From positions 558,001 through 622,000 of the forward strand of contig JAHQRK010000005.1 in assembly GCA_019828595.1 (NCBI GenBank): a DNA stretch of 64,000 nt. The letters run 5' to 3'. Below are positions 11,834 to 24,300 of the stretch, in pieces. The stretch comes from Aphanomyces cochlioides. Its lineage: Eukaryota; Oomycota; Saprolegniomycetes; Saprolegniales; Verrucalvaceae. The notes under the pieces were generated by a model. That model was not told the DNA's origin. It ran no database searches and saw nothing but the letters and a program-made list of their open reading frames with translations. Position 1 is the stretch's first letter; the number at the start of each line of letters is the position of its first letter. The position numbers and the translations under genes were made by a program.

Positions 11834-13351
11834 CTACCTTCGAGCCAACTCGTCCACAAATCTACCAAACTGGTAATTGTCCAACTCGAGTGCAGTCTTG
11901 CACGACTCGTGCTTTCGCTTCACATCTGGCGGTGGTGCATCCAACGGACGGCAGTACTCCAAGTCACCAAATATGACTCTTCTATCACCGAGGAGGTCAA
12001 ATACGTTGGCCGCCCGAACATCACAATGAGCTACTCCAATGCTATGTAGTTCCTCTAGAGCTTTCTTGACTCCATCAATGATCAAGTGTCGTTTGCCTCG
12101 AAAGGCGATCAATGCATCTCGCAATGTTCGTCCAATCGAGGTGATGGTGACGGAATTGTGATTGCATATTCCCCTTTCAACGTGCTGCAAGTCGGCGCTA
12201 TAGATGCGTTCAATCAACTCCATATTAATTTCGGCTCCCGCTTTGAACTCCTTCACCAAACTAGTCTTCAACCACGTCACGTAGTGTCCATTCGGTGTGG
12301 CTGCTCGTACTTGGGGAACGAGATGCATGGAAGCATTGGGCTTTTGAATTGCAAACACCCACTTCAAAATCTTAAACAGATCCACCACAAAGTCCCGACG
12401 ACAGGTGTCATTTGTCACATGGTACCACTTCAAAAGCCTCGACGTGTATGTTCCTGTGGTAGGCGAGTATGACAATTGGTACAAGCGGATAAGTGTCGAG
12501 CTTGTGGTCCAGACTGGAATGGAGGTTCTTCCATGTGGAAAAGTAAGATAAGCAGCCTCTGGCATCGTCTCCATCAATTCCATCATCGCCGTCGCCATAT
12601 TCTTTTCCGAAGCTTTTGTCTCGCAGATCCCTACCATAGCATCACCCTTGAGAATGGCTGTATGAGGCCGAGTCCCTTCAGCTGAGCTGGATTCATGCGT
12701 CTCGTCGTGATAAATTGTACAGAAGCACAAATGCCGAAATAATGTCAGCCACGTTGAATCTATAGCTACGACAGCTAATACACTGTCGCTGACAAGTCCG
12801 TGTTCAAGAAAAGCGTCAATGGAAGCTCCATACTCTACTTCTCCTCGGGTGAACGTGTCTGGCCACATGGACACGTATGTAGAGCTTAAAATTGGAATTC
12901 TGAACCCAACGAGCTGCTCCATGGCGTCCACAAATTCCATCTCAGGAAGGAGATTGTGTCTTAAGAGGTCGGTCACAGAGATTCTTGGACAAATGCTGAG
13001 GACTGCACCACGTCGAACCACCACCAATACGTGAATTTTGCCAATGGAAGACTCACTTTCTTGGAAATACTCGGATAATGGAAATGCCTCGACCATTTCA
13101 GTTGAAAATCCATCGAAATCGCTCAACGTCTTCGCCGACAAGTCATCAATCACGGTTCTTTCCAAGCAAAATTGTGTTTTTGAAGTCTGCACCAGTCCAT
13201 CCACACGGTAAAGATCCAACATGTCGGACCCGAACTGATACATTTTCTTCTCCTTAATCTTGTCCTTGAGTTCATCGACATCCCCAAGAGCTTCAGTCTT
13301 GACGATGAAAGGTCTTCCCTCGCCAACCACGACACACGCCACTTTCAGCAT
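11834..13351 (-). CDS. Crinkler (CRN) family protein with kinase-like C-terminus
   Basis: A 505-residue protein, taken from the Met that opens a CRN-like N-terminal domain; the open frame extends 23 codons further upstream. The N-terminal ~110 residues have the ubiquitin-like CRN header: VACVVVGEGRPF, a DELKDKIKEKK helix, LDLYRVDGL where classical CRNs have LFLAK, and closing KIHVLVVV. The C-terminal third is a diverged protein-kinase fold, with GVAHCDVRAANVF as catalytic loop (HCD for HRD) and IFGDLEY in the DFG place. CRN proteins are oomycete intracellular effectors, many of them nuclear. No classical signal peptide is seen, as is common for CRNs. A decayed paralogue lies at 19.98-21.29 kb. 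No intron is needed. Whether it is active as a kinase is unknown. Confidence 0.8.
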   Translation of the reverse strand: MLKVACVVVGEGRPFIVKTEALGDVDELKDKIKEKKMYQFGSDMLDLYRVDGLVQTSKTQFCLERTVIDDLSAKTLSDFDGFSTEMVEAFPLSEYFQESESSIGKIHVLVVVRRGAVLSICPRISVTDLLRHNLLPEMEFVDAMEQLVGFRIPILSSTYVSMWPDTFTRGEVEYGASIDAFLEHGLVSDSVLAVVAIDSTWLTLFRHLCFCTIYHDETHESSSAEGTRPHTAILKGDAMVGICETKASEKNMATAMMELMETMPEAAYLTFPHGRTSIPVWTTSSTLIRLYQLSYSPTTGTYTSRLLKWYHVTNDTCRRDFVVDLFKILKWVFAIQKPNASMHLVPQVRAATPNGHYVTWLKTSLVKEFKAGAEINMELIERIYSADLQHVERGICNHNSVTITSIGRTLRDALIAFRGKRHLIIDGVKKALEELHSIGVAHCDVRAANVFDLLGDRRVIFGDLEYCRPLDAPPPDVKRKHESCKTALELDNYQFGRFVDELARR

Positions 13352-15329
13352 TGTCAAAAATGGGCTTTGGGAGAATTCACTTTCACAATAAATCAGTTTG
13401 ATTTGATGCGACCCTGTCAATCGAATCGCGCTGTCGCATGGATCTCTGAATCTCGCTATTTGATGGACATGACGGTTCGAGCTCCAAGTTAGGAAAAGAA
13501 TCTATCAAGAGGTCCGAAAGAATAATTCAATCACTTCCCTCATGTCATTTTTGCCATTGCAATAAGAGAGTATAATGTATTTGATGGCCAGTCAATCTTC
13601 AAAATGTACTTGAAGATGCTTGCTTGGAAGTTCTTCACGTACGTCCAAGTCATAATGTGCAATTGGGAGACGTATGCGGTTTGAGTTTGATTCCCCTTCA
13701 TCCGAGTTTGTTCTACCGAGTGAAGGGGGATGTCATGCCCCAACACAACCAAGACTCTATCGAGCCAAAGTATCATTCAACAAAGTGCTCGTGTCGTTGA
13801 AACATACCTTGGTTACTTGCCAGATGCCCTTTGAATTGCGGTCACGGCTTGTATTCAACTTACTGTCATTCGGCTTACGGTTCCAACGACATTATGAGCA
13901 ATATACATCATTATCCAACGAAATTATGAGCAATATCGACTTCATTATGTTGGCAAAGTAGAATCCCCTTGCTTGTAGTAAACACAACAAGCAACGCTTG
14001 AACTCGAGCAATGTTGACTACAAGTCCAGTTGGGAAATGAAAATCCAATGCCATGTTCCTCGCTTGAGATTAAAATTGACAGTAAATGTGCATGTCTTTT
14101 TATGCTGACTTTGTGTCACGGTCAGATGGATTTTCCGACCTTGGTTTCCTTCGCACAACTTCGAATTGAGATGTGGACAAGTTCTCCTCGATGACTCTTT
14201 CCATTGTGATCGACAAGCTACAGCAACACAATCGGAGCTTTATCGTTTAGATTTAAAGCCCTCGTGCTCTTCAATATTCAACAGAGGAGACAACTAGTCT
14301 TTGCATTACCTTCTCATCTGTCATAAGTGTTATGGAACAGCAATCACTATCATGCAGAATTCGTCTGTAATTTAGTGTTTGGATGAACTTCCGACATCAA
14401 TTCCAAAGACTGCGAAGGCCCAAAGGCCCTCCGTGAGCAGCAGAAACATCAAATCCAGTGCATAGCTTTGCAAGGTTGCAGAAACATCGGACTGTCTATA
14501 TCGTCAAAAGACTTGCTTGGTTCCGCAAATCTCATGGAAATACTGTGATAACATATAGAAAGGTGCAAGTAATCTGGAAATTGCTCGTTTTTTCTATATG
14601 TTGGATGTTACATGTGTTGCTTCGGTACATCAAAGCTGGTCCATAATCATCCGAGTTCGTGGAGGAGCCATGGTGCACTCACGCAGTGAGACAAGCGTCT
14701 AATGCAAGCAGAAGCGTCACGAAGCCATGCATTTGTTGTCTCTTTTCCAATCAAATCAAATGGATCTCGAGAAAACCAACGCTCCGTTTCCGAGCTTCTG
14801 CCATGGACTACGTCGTATTTGACAAAATTGAAAAGCCCCAGTCCCGTCAACACCACGTTGCAATAGTGTCGTCAACAAGATTCATCTCGAAGACTTGTTG
14901 AGACAGCCAGGCAGGACAAGTGCGATTCATCTCGGTGTCAATTTGCATAGGAGTTGACAAGATGAAAGAAACTCTCAGCCATGCATTTTCAATAGACAGC
15001 GTGAGTAGACAGCTGGGAAACATCCACAACCTATTTACGCCAGCACCTGGGAGCTCGTCAACTTCTGGAAAACACATTTTCCTCTCCACTTGTTGATGGT
15101 GTCCCATTCGACATCGGAATTGAATAATGCTTAGTAGAGTCGATGTTCGAACTGCGAGTTTTGACTCTCTACTCACATACCTCCTCCTTCTGAAAACTTG
15201 TTTTATACTGATATTGTACTTTGTACTCACTTAAGACTTTCAACGTTTGATTGATTACCCAGTATTGCATCAACCAGGTGGCCAAGGGGCACACCAGTCG
15301 TTTGTCTGGAACATGGTGTGTCCAGCTCT
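13352..15329. other. Intergenic, no gene seen
   Basis: About 2 kb without a supported gene. Several short open frames on both strands carry no domain. CCCCTTCATCCGAG and CGAGTGAAGGGGG near 13700 form an imperfect inverted pair of unknown meaning. Confidence 0.5.
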
Positions 15330-15344
15330 GCATTGTCAAAAAGG
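15330..15344 (+). promoter_or_regulatory. Shared start-region element of ABCC genes
   Basis: GCATTGTCAAAAAGG lies 8 bp before the ATG and recurs with one change (GCATTGTTAAAAAGG) at the same place before the second ABCC gene. The surrounding 5' sequences are otherwise diverged. CATT followed by pyrimidines and A/T resembles the oomycete initiator, so it may mark transcription start. This is inference. Confidence 0.4.
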
Positions 15345-15352
15345 TGGCACCG

Positions 15353-18300
15353 ATGGCAGACAAGACAGACTACGTCGCGCTCAAGTCGCCGCGACCGATC
15401 GAAGAAGGTCTCGTGGAAGCCAAGGAGGCGTGGAATGTCCAGCCAAGTCCATTGGAGAGACCAGGATTGATTTCCTTCTTCACTATCGGATGGATGGGCA
15501 AATTGATGGCCCGAGGTGCCAAAGCGCCTTTGACTGAAGAGGATATTTGGCCCCTCGCTGATTCCGACAAGTCGGAAAAGCAGTCCAAGGCTTTTGAACA
15601 ACATTGGGCCGACCAACTGAAGAAACACAATCCAAACCTCGCCATGGCGCTCTTCAACACATTTCGTCCGCGAATTATTAGCTCGTTCTTCGTCTACATT
15701 TTGTCGGGTGCTCTCATCATGGTCCAACCGATTATGATCAAGTCGATGCTTGAATTCTTGCAGCAACGCGACTCGCCCCACCTTCACACATCGCTTGGTG
15801 TGAACAACGGCTACGCTCTTGCAGCGCTCTTGACGGTCATCACGTTTCTCTCTGTCACAGTCGGCGACTTCGGTCAATTCCTGACGAACCGCCTCGGCTG
15901 CAATGCCAAGATTATCTTGATTGACAACGTCTTTCGCAAGATTTTGCGCATGTCTGGCCAAGCCAAGAAGACCATGACGACGGGTGAAATCGTGACCATG
16001 GCGTCGGTCGACTCGGATCGTCTTTTCTTTGGCTTTATGTTAGGCTACTGGACATTCATCAGGTATGCCACATGCCACCCAGAATTGATCTAATCCCCAC
16101 TCTCTAGCCCTATCATGCTTCTCGCTGTGTTCATTTTGATGGGAACAGAACTCGACTGGGTCTCTGGATTTGTCGGTGGCGTGATCATGGCCGTCTTTTT
16201 GTACATTGGCTTTGTCTCTGGTAAACATGTCGGTCAAACTCGTCGCAAGGTGCTTGGCGTCCAATCTGAACGTGTCAAGCTTACCAACGAAGTGCTCCAA
16301 GGCATCCGTGTCGTGAAATTGTACGCTTGGGAGACCTCGTTGGCCGACCAACTGGCTGAAATTCGCTCGCGTGAACTTGCGTTCTTGAAGCACTATCAGA
16401 CTGTTCGTATCCTCAACAGTGTTGCCATGTCGATGGCTCCAGTCATTTCCCTGGCAGCCTGTTTGATGATTCATGTTGCTCGCGGCTACGCATTGACGTC
16501 GCCAGTGGCTTTCACCGCCTTGGCCTATATGAACATTGCTCGACAACCATGCTCGGTATTTAGTTCAGCTGTCATGGGTTTGACAGAAGCCTGGGCCTCC
16601 TGCCAGCGCATTACAAAGTTTTTGACTGCCGACGAAGTTCTCCAAATCGAATCCAGCTATGAAGGTAGAAGTCTCGTTCGCACACCTTATCTTGACTATG
16701 AATTAGACACGCCTGCTTACGACCAACCTGTGATTAATATCTCGAACGGCGACTTCAGCTGGGACTCAACCAACACCACGAACCAAACTGAAGTTCCTGC
16801 TGATGAACCACCTCCAGCGCTCACCTTGTCCAACATCAACTTGAACATCGAGCCTGGCTCTCTTACCATTGTCGTCGGTGCTGTTGGCAGCGGCAAGTCC
16901 AGTTTGGTCAGTGCCATCTTGGGCGAAATCCACCAAGTTCGTGGCACTCATGATGTCCGAGCCCATTTCTCGTACGTGAGCCAAGAAGCGTGGATCCAAC
17001 ACGCCACGCTCAAGAATAACATTTTGTTTGACTCGCCCTACGATGAAGAAGCCTATCATCAAGTGCTTGCTGCTTGCCAGCTCGAAGACGACTTGTCCAT
17101 GCTTCCTCTCGGCGATGAGACTGAGATTGGTGAACGCGGTATCAATTTGAGTGGCGGTCAGAAGGCGCGTGTGAGTTTGGCTCGTGCCATGTACCATCGC
17201 CGTGCGGATGTGTACTTGTTGGATGATCCATTAAGTGCTTTGGATGTGCATGTGGCGAATGCAGTGTTTGAGCAATGTATCAAGGGTCTCCTGAGGGGAA
17301 AGACGACGATCTTGGTGTTGAACAGTCATTACCATTTCTTGCCCAACGCAGACCGCGTCCTTGTCATGGAGAACGGTTCTATCGTGGGCGACGGCAAGTT
17401 TGACCAGCTCAAGGTGGATTTCCCTCATCTGTTGAGCTTTGTCGAGAAGGAGAACCAACAACGTGGCCATGAAATCGTCGATGAAGTGGAGCCTGAAAAG
17501 GAAGAAAAGAAAAAGGACGGAAAAGATTCACCCAAGAGCAAAGGCAGTGGTAACGGAACTCTCATGGACAAGGAAGATCGTGCCTTGGGTATGGTCACGT
17601 TCAACACGTACAAGATGTACTTCAGCTCAAGTGGCTACAACGGACTCATCGTCATTGCTACGATCGTTTCTATCTTTACCATCGCTCAAGTCGCGTCGGC
17701 AATGACGGATTGGTACATGAGCTACTGGTCTAAGAACGTTGCTCTGGCCGATTCCATCACGACTGGCTGGTACTATTTGCTCATTGCCATCTCGTCCCTT
17801 GTGCTCTTCTACATCCGTTCGATTTACGTCCTATTTGTCGCGATTGCCTGCTCGCGCAATCTCCACGCCAAGATCTTCAACGCTGTGGTTCGATCGCCCG
17901 TGCCAACGTTCTTCGACGTGACGCCCATGGGTCGTATCCTTAATCGTTTCTCGTCCGACTTGGATCAAGTTGACTCGATGTTGCCGTACTTTGGCTTGAT
18001 GGTGCTTCAGTACCTCTTCCTCATCCTTGGTATTCTTGTGGTACGTCTAAACACCCCTCGCAGGTTGGAGTTCACGATCGATTCGTAGGTTTGTGCTATT
18101 TCGACTCCTTACATTTTGATTGCCTACGTCCCCATTGCCTTCCTCTTCAAGTGGCTCCAAGGGTACTACAAACTTTCCTCGGCTGAACTCAAGCGTGTGG
18201 ATGGTATTGCTCGCTCACCCGTGGTTACGCTTGTTGGTGAAACTATCAACGGCTTGTCCACAATCCGTGCGTTCAAAATGACCAAGCAGATCTCGACCAA

Positions 18301-19458
18301 ACAACGAGTTGCTCTGGACAACTATATCAGTTTTTCGTTTGCCTATACGTGCAGTGGGCCATGGTTTCAAATGCGATCGGACTGGGCTGCTTCGTTTGTC
18401 ATCACAGGTTTGTCTCCTTGTTTCCAAGTGGAATGACTTATATATCCTTGTAGCTGTGGCGTTTATTGCCGTCTTTACAAAAAACTCGATCGGTCTCACG
18501 GCGGCCGGTTTGGCCTTGACCTATTCATCCCAACTGTCGACGTCGTTGTCTCGTGTCGCTGTTTTCTTGACCTTCGTGGAAAACACAATGACGTCAGTGG
18601 AGCGCTTGGGTCACTACAACTCACTGGATGGCGAAGACACTGGTTACGACACCTCGGCTGAAGTTCCAGCTAGCTGGCCTGAAAAGGGTTTGATCGAATT
18701 CCAAAATTACTCGATGCGCTATCGCGAACATCTCGACTTGGTCTTGAACGACATTACGTTCACCGTCAACGGTGGCGAGAAGATTGGTATTTGCGGTCGC
18801 ACTGGTTCTGGCAAGAGTTCGCTCATGTCGGCTCTCTTCCGCATGGTGCCATCGGCCACAGGTAGCATCAAACTCGACGGGGTAAGAATTTCTGGCTTCA
18901 TTGGGCTATTTGGCTTATTTTATCATTGCTTAGGTGGACATCTCGAGCATCTCCGTGAGCACTCTGCGTTCTCGATTGACGATTATCCCCCAAGACCCCG
19001 TGCTTTTCAGTGGCTCGCTACGATTCAATTTGGATCCTTCCAATGTTTGCTCGGACGATGAGCTCTGGACAGCACTCAAGCAAGTTCATTTGGCTGACTT
19101 TGTCGGCACTCTTGAATTTGAAGTGTCTGAAAAAGGAGGCAATGTGTCGGTGGGTCAGCGCCAACTGCTCTGTATTGCCCGTGCGTTGTTGCGCAAGTCC
19201 AAGGTTGTCGTGTTGGACGAAGCGACGGCCAACATTGATTTGGAGACGGATCGTTTGATCCAGCAGATGATCAAGGAAGGTTTCCACGACGTGACTCGTT
19301 TGATTATCGCGCATCGATTGGAAACGATCTTGGACTCGGATCGCATTTTGGTGCTGGATGCAGGTCAAGTGAAGGAATACGATACGCCCGCGACTTTGTT
19401 GTCGAACAGAGAAAGTGCCTTTGCGCAGCTCGCTGAACGTGCCCACGTCCAATTCTAA
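15353..19458 (+). CDS. ABCC (MRP-type) multidrug exporter, copy 1
   Basis: An ATP-driven exporter, probably of organic anions or glutathione conjugates, in the plasma or vacuolar membrane. Exons are 15353-16062, 16108-18040, 18089-18407, 18454-18881 and 18934-19458, giving 1304 residues. The four introns (45, 48, 46 and 52 nt) all have GT..AG and consistent phases 2, 0, 1, 0. Order is TMD1, NBD1, TMD2, NBD2, without the extra N-terminal TMD0. NBD1 has GAVGSGKSS (about residue 492), LSGGQKA and [10 protein letters not shown], with Asp at the usual Glu as in other ABCC first domains. NBD2 has GRTGSGKSS (about 1101), VSVGQRQ and [10 protein letters not shown]. All key motifs are intact. Blocks 16718-17451 and 18483-19489 match copy 2. 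Confidence 0.93.
16718..17451 (+). repeat. Inverted near-identical block A (NBD1) with 23283-24016
   Basis: These 734 bp encode NBD1 of ABCC copy 1 and match the reverse complement of 23283-24016. Sense and antisense translations are the same in both copies, so even third codon positions agree as far as can be read. Identity stops abruptly on both sides (before YDQPVINIS and after LLSFVEKE), where the copies differ clearly. Confidence 0.85.
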
Positions 19459-19489
19459 ACGGCTTGAACGAATAAATTTGATGTTATTT
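18483..19489 (+). repeat. Inverted near-identical block B (TMD2 end, NBD2, 3' end) with 21293-22299
   Basis: About 1007 bp, including the last intron, the stop codon and about 30 bp of 3' sequence, match the reverse complement of 21293-22299. Paired coordinates sum to one constant (40782) at both ends, so there are no net indels. The previous exon and its intron are not shared. Confidence 0.85.
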
Positions 19490-19587
19490 CTACATTTTCC
19501 TTACACTGATGGCTCGCCATGAATTTGAAAGCCATAATGCATTCAAACTTATGATGTCAATTCCATCAAATAGCCGTGAAATCACCA

Positions 19588-19835
19588 ACCACATGCCCAG
19601 TTCCTTGCTCAATCAGGATAAACACAGCGAGGAGCATAAAAGGTAGCTGGCCTAGAAAGGGATTAATTAAGTTCAAGAACAATTCAATGCGCTACCGCTC
19701 TCATCTCGACGTGGTCTTGAACGGTGAAATATACTGAATGACGTGGTGTTGGTCGGCGTCACTGACGCCGCGTCACATTCACTTTTGCGGCCAAACGGGT
19801 TCTGGCAAGAATTTACTAATGTCGGCTGACTCCGA
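19588..19835. pseudogene. Degraded ABCC relics in both orientations
   Basis: On the + strand, 19644-19735 reads SWPRKGLIKFKNNSMRYRSHLD and continues to VVLN. After a gap, HFCGQTGSGKNLLMSAD at about 19780-19835 is a decayed NBD2 Walker A region. On the - strand, about 19590-19640 matches the start of ABCC exon 2 (MLLAVFIL region). Two oppositely oriented scraps of the same family lie between the inverted genes, so the interval has been rearranged more than once. Confidence 0.7.
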
Positions 19836-19974
19836 CGCTAGAAGGTCTAGACATCATCATTGCATTTGCCACAATAATGACATGAGAGAGAAGATTGAGT
19901 TGTTATTGAGAGATCAGTTGCCCAATATGGAACATAATTTTTTACTACGTAGCACAAACTTTGACATTCACATA

Positions 19975-21290
19975 TGTGCCAACTCGTCCACAAATTTACC
20001 AAACTGGTAATTGTCCAACTCGAGTGCAGTTTTGCACGACTCATGCATTCGCTTGACATTTGGCGGTGGTGCATCCAACGGACGGCAGTACTCCAAGTCG
20101 CCCAATATGACTCTTCTATCGCTCAAAGGGACAAATACTGTACGTTGGCCGCCCGAACATCACAATGAGCCACGCCAATACTGTCGTTTGCCTTCAAAGT
20201 AGATCAATGCATTTCGCAATGGTCGTCCAATGGAGATGATGGTGACGGAATTGTGGTTGCATATTCCCCTTTCGACGTGTTCCATGGGATGCGTTGAATC
20301 AACTCCATGTTAATGTCAGCAGCCTTCGCCTTGAACTCCTTGTACAAACCAGTGTTCAGCCACGTCACATAGTGCCCGTTTGGTGTGTGAGGAAAGAGAT
20401 GCATGAATGCATTGGGCTCTTGAATCGAAAACACCCACTTCAAAATCTTGAACAGATCCACCACAAAGTCCCGACGCTCGTTGGCACAATTCCTGCATCG
20501 CTGTCGTCATATCCTTCTCCGCAGCTTTTGCCTCGCACTTTCCCACCAAAACATTATCCTTGACAATGACTGCATGAGGCGGCTTCCCTTCAGCTGAACT
20601 GGATTCAAGCGTTTCGTCCTGGTAAATTGTACAATTGCACAAACTCCAAAATAATGTGAGCCACGTATAATCCAAGCATACGACGGCCATTTCCCTGTTG
20701 TTGAGAATCGCATGTTGAAGAAAAGAGTCGATGGCAGCTCCATATTCTGCGTTTCCTCGGGTGAAGGTCTCTGGCCACATGGATACGTATGTAGAGTCTA
20801 AGATTGGAATTTTGAACCCAATCGGTTGCTCCATGGCTTTCGTAAATTCCACGTCTCGAGGAAGGGGAAGAGATCGGCAACAGGGATTTTTTGAGAAGTA
20901 GCGAGGACTGCGCCTTGTGGAACCACCACGAAAACGTGAATTCTCCCGTCGATAGAGTCATTAAGCTCGGGGTACTTGAATAAACGAAATGCCGCGGTCA
21001 TTTCAGTTGTAGATCCATCGAAATCTCTCAGTGTCTTCACCGACAGGTCATCGATCACGGTTCCGTTTGCTTCAAATTGTGTTGTGGACTTCTGCACCAG
21101 ACCATCCACGCAAAAAAGCTTCAGTTGATCCGCGTCGCAAGTGATTCTTTGTGGTTTCTTCAGCTTAATCATCTTCTTGAGTTCACCAACCACCTCATGA
21201 GCTTCTACCTGGACGGGGAAAGGACTTCCTTGCCGACAACGACACACACGACACTCAGCATAATTCAGAAATCGCCGTTGGGACGATTTA
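19975..21290 (-). pseudogene. Crinkler family pseudogene (paralogue of 11834-13351)
   Basis: A second CRN copy, decayed. The N-terminal domain is recognisable (CDADQLKLFCVDGLVQ, RIHVFVVVPQGAVL), as are middle pieces such as STYVSMWPETFTRG and the 3' end. Frame changes occur near 20830 and 20490. About 130 residues between the MTTAMQEL segment and the DFVVDLFKILKW segment are missing, and the kinase-like end is out of frame. Its 5' end abuts the 3' end of ABCC copy 2. It lies tail-to-tail with ABCC copy 1, as the intact CRN does with the ABCC fragment. Confidence 0.85.
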
Positions 21291-21323
21291 GAAAATAACA
21301 TCAAATTTATTCGTTCAAGCCGT

Positions 21324-24300
21324 TTAGAATTGGACGTGGGCACGTTCAGCGAGCTGCGCAAAGGCACTTTCTCTGTTCGACAACAAAGTCGCGGGCGTAT
21401 CGTATTCCTTCACTTGACCTGCATCCAGCACCAAAATGCGATCCGAGTCCAAGATCGTTTCCAATCGATGCGCGATAATCAAACGAGTCACGTCGTGGAA
21501 ACCTTCCTTGATCATCTGCTGGATCAAACGATCCGTCTCCAAATCAATGTTGGCCGTCGCTTCGTCCAACACGACAACCTTGGACTTGCGCAACAACGCA
21601 CGGGCAATACAGAGCAGTTGGCGCTGACCCACCGACACATTGCCTCCTTTTTCAGACACTTCAAATTCAAGAGTGCCGACAAAGTCAGCCAAATGAACTT
21701 GCTTGAGTGCTGTCCAGAGCTCATCGTCCGAGCAAACATTGGAAGGATCCAAATTGAATCGTAGCGAGCCACTGAAAAGCACGGGGTCTTGGGGGATAAT
21801 CGTCAATCGAGAACGCAGAGTGCTCACGGAGATGCTCGAGATGTCCACCTAAGCAATGATAAAATAAGCCAAATAGCCCAATGAAGCCAGAAATTCTTAC
21901 CCCGTCGAGTTTGATGCTACCTGTGGCCGATGGCACCATGCGGAAGAGAGCCGACATGAGCGAACTCTTGCCAGAACCAGTGCGACCGCAAATACCAATC
22001 TTCTCGCCACCGTTGACGGTGAACGTAATGTCGTTCAAGACCAAGTCGAGATGTTCGCGATAGCGCATCGAGTAATTTTGGAATTCGATCAAACCCTTTT
22101 CAGGCCAGCTAGCTGGAACTTCAGCCGAGGTGTCGTAACCAGTGTCTTCGCCATCCAGTGAGTTGTAGTGACCCAAGCGCTCCACTGACGTCATTGTGTT
22201 TTCCACGAAGGTCAAGAAAACAGCGACACGAGACAACGACGTCGACAGTTGGGATGAATAGGTCAAGGCCAAACCGGCCGCCGTGAGACCGATCGAGTTC
22301 TTCGTCAAGACAGCAATGAAAGCCACAGCGATGACGACAAACGACGAAGCCCAGTCAAGGCGCAGTTGGAACCAACGACCACTGCTCGTGTAGGCAAACG
22401 TGAAGCTGATGTAGTTGTTGAGCGCCGAGCGTTGCTTGGTTGAGATTTGGTTGGTCATCTTGAAGGCACGAATGGTCGACAAGCCGTTGATGGCTTCGCC
22501 CACGAGGGTGACAACTGGCGAGCGTGAAATACTTTCCATGCGCTTCAACTCAGCAGACGAGACGTTGTAGTAGTTTTGAAGCCACTTGAAGAGGAACGCA
22601 ATCGGGACGTAGACAATCAAAATGTAAGGAGTTGATGCGGCACAGACCTATGCGTTTCATGGTAAGCTTTGTCAATAAACATGGTTCATGACGTACAATC
22701 AAAATACTGAAGATGGCGAAGAGCATTTGGAGCACCATCAAGCCAAAGAAGGGCAACATCGAGTCGACTTGATCCAAGTCGGACGAGAAACGATTGAGGA
22801 TACGACCCATGGGCGTCACGTCGAAGAACGTTGGCACGGGCGATCGAACCACAGCGTTAAAGATCTTGGCGTGAAGATTACGAGAGCAGGCAATCGCGAC
22901 AAAGAGGACATAGATCGAACGGATGTAGTAGAGCACTAGAGAGGAGATGGCAATGAGCAAGTAGTACCAGCCAGTCGTGATGGAGTCGGCAAGCGCAGCA
23001 TGGTTGGACCAGTAACTCATGTACCAATCCGTCATGGCGGCGGCGACTTGAGCGACTGTGAATATTGTAATGATCGAGATGATCACGACAAGCCCATTGT
23101 AGCCACTCGAGCCAAAATACAACTTGTATGTGTTCAACGTGACGAGACCATTGGTACGATCTTCCTTGTCCATGAGACCACCATTGCCACCACCTTTGCC
23201 CTTGGGGGAATCACCACCTTCCTTCTTCTTCTTGTCACCCTCAGCCTCTTCTTCTGCATCCTCAGCAGCTTCATGTCGTTTTTCCTTCTCGACAAAGCTC
23301 AACAGATGAGGGAAATCCACCTTGAGCTGGTCAAACTTGCCGTCGCCCACGATAGAACCGTTCTCCATGACAAGGACGCGGTCTGCGTTGGGCAAGAAAT
23401 GGTAATGACTGTTCAACACCAAGATCGTCGTCTTTCCCCTCAGGAGACCCTTGATACATTGCTCAAACACTGCATTCGCCACATGCACATCCAAAGCACT
23501 TAATGGATCATCCAACAAGTACACATCCGCACGGCGATGGTACATGGCACGAGCCAAACTCACACGCGCCTTCTGACCGCCACTCAAATTGATACCGCGT
23601 TCACCAATCTCAGTCTCATCGCCGAGAGGAAGCATGGACAAGTCGTCTTCGAGCTGGCAAGCAGCAAGCACTTGATGATAGGCTTCTTCATCGTAGGGCG
23701 AGTCAAACAAAATGTTATTCTTGAGCGTGGCGTGTTGGATCCACGCTTCTTGGCTCACGTACGAGAAATGGGCTCGGACATCATGAGTGCCACGAACTTG
23801 GTGGATTTCGCCCAAGATGGCACTGACCAAACTGGACTTGCCGCTGCCAACAGCACCGACGACAATGGTAAGAGAGCCAGGCTCGATGTTCAAGTTGATG
23901 TTGGACAAGGTGAGCGCTGGAGGTGGTTCATCAGCAGGAACTTCAGTTTGGTTCGTGGTGTTGGTTGAGTCCCAGCTGAAGTCGCCGTTCGAGATATTAA
24001 TCACAGGTTGGTCGTACGTTGGTTCGTCTATGTCCAAAGGAGTCAGACCTAGTGACACAGGAGGAATCGTACCGTGGTAGGTGGTTTCCAATTGAGCTAC
24101 TTCGTCGCAGACCAAGAGTTTCGTGATACGTTGGCAGGACGCCCAGGCTTCAGTGATGCCCATGACAGCCGTACTGAAGATCGCGCAGGGTTGGCGGGCC
24201 GTGTTCATGTACGCCAAAGCGGCAAAAGCAACAGGAGTCGTCAACGTGTTGCCACGAGCAACGTGAATCATCAAACACGCAGCGAGGGAAATCACAGGAG

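Noticed and set aside
13670..13740. Solo LTR or retroelement remnant suggested by the inverted CCCCTTC/GAAGGGG pair
   Set aside because: No reverse transcriptase, primer site or target duplication could be identified nearby.
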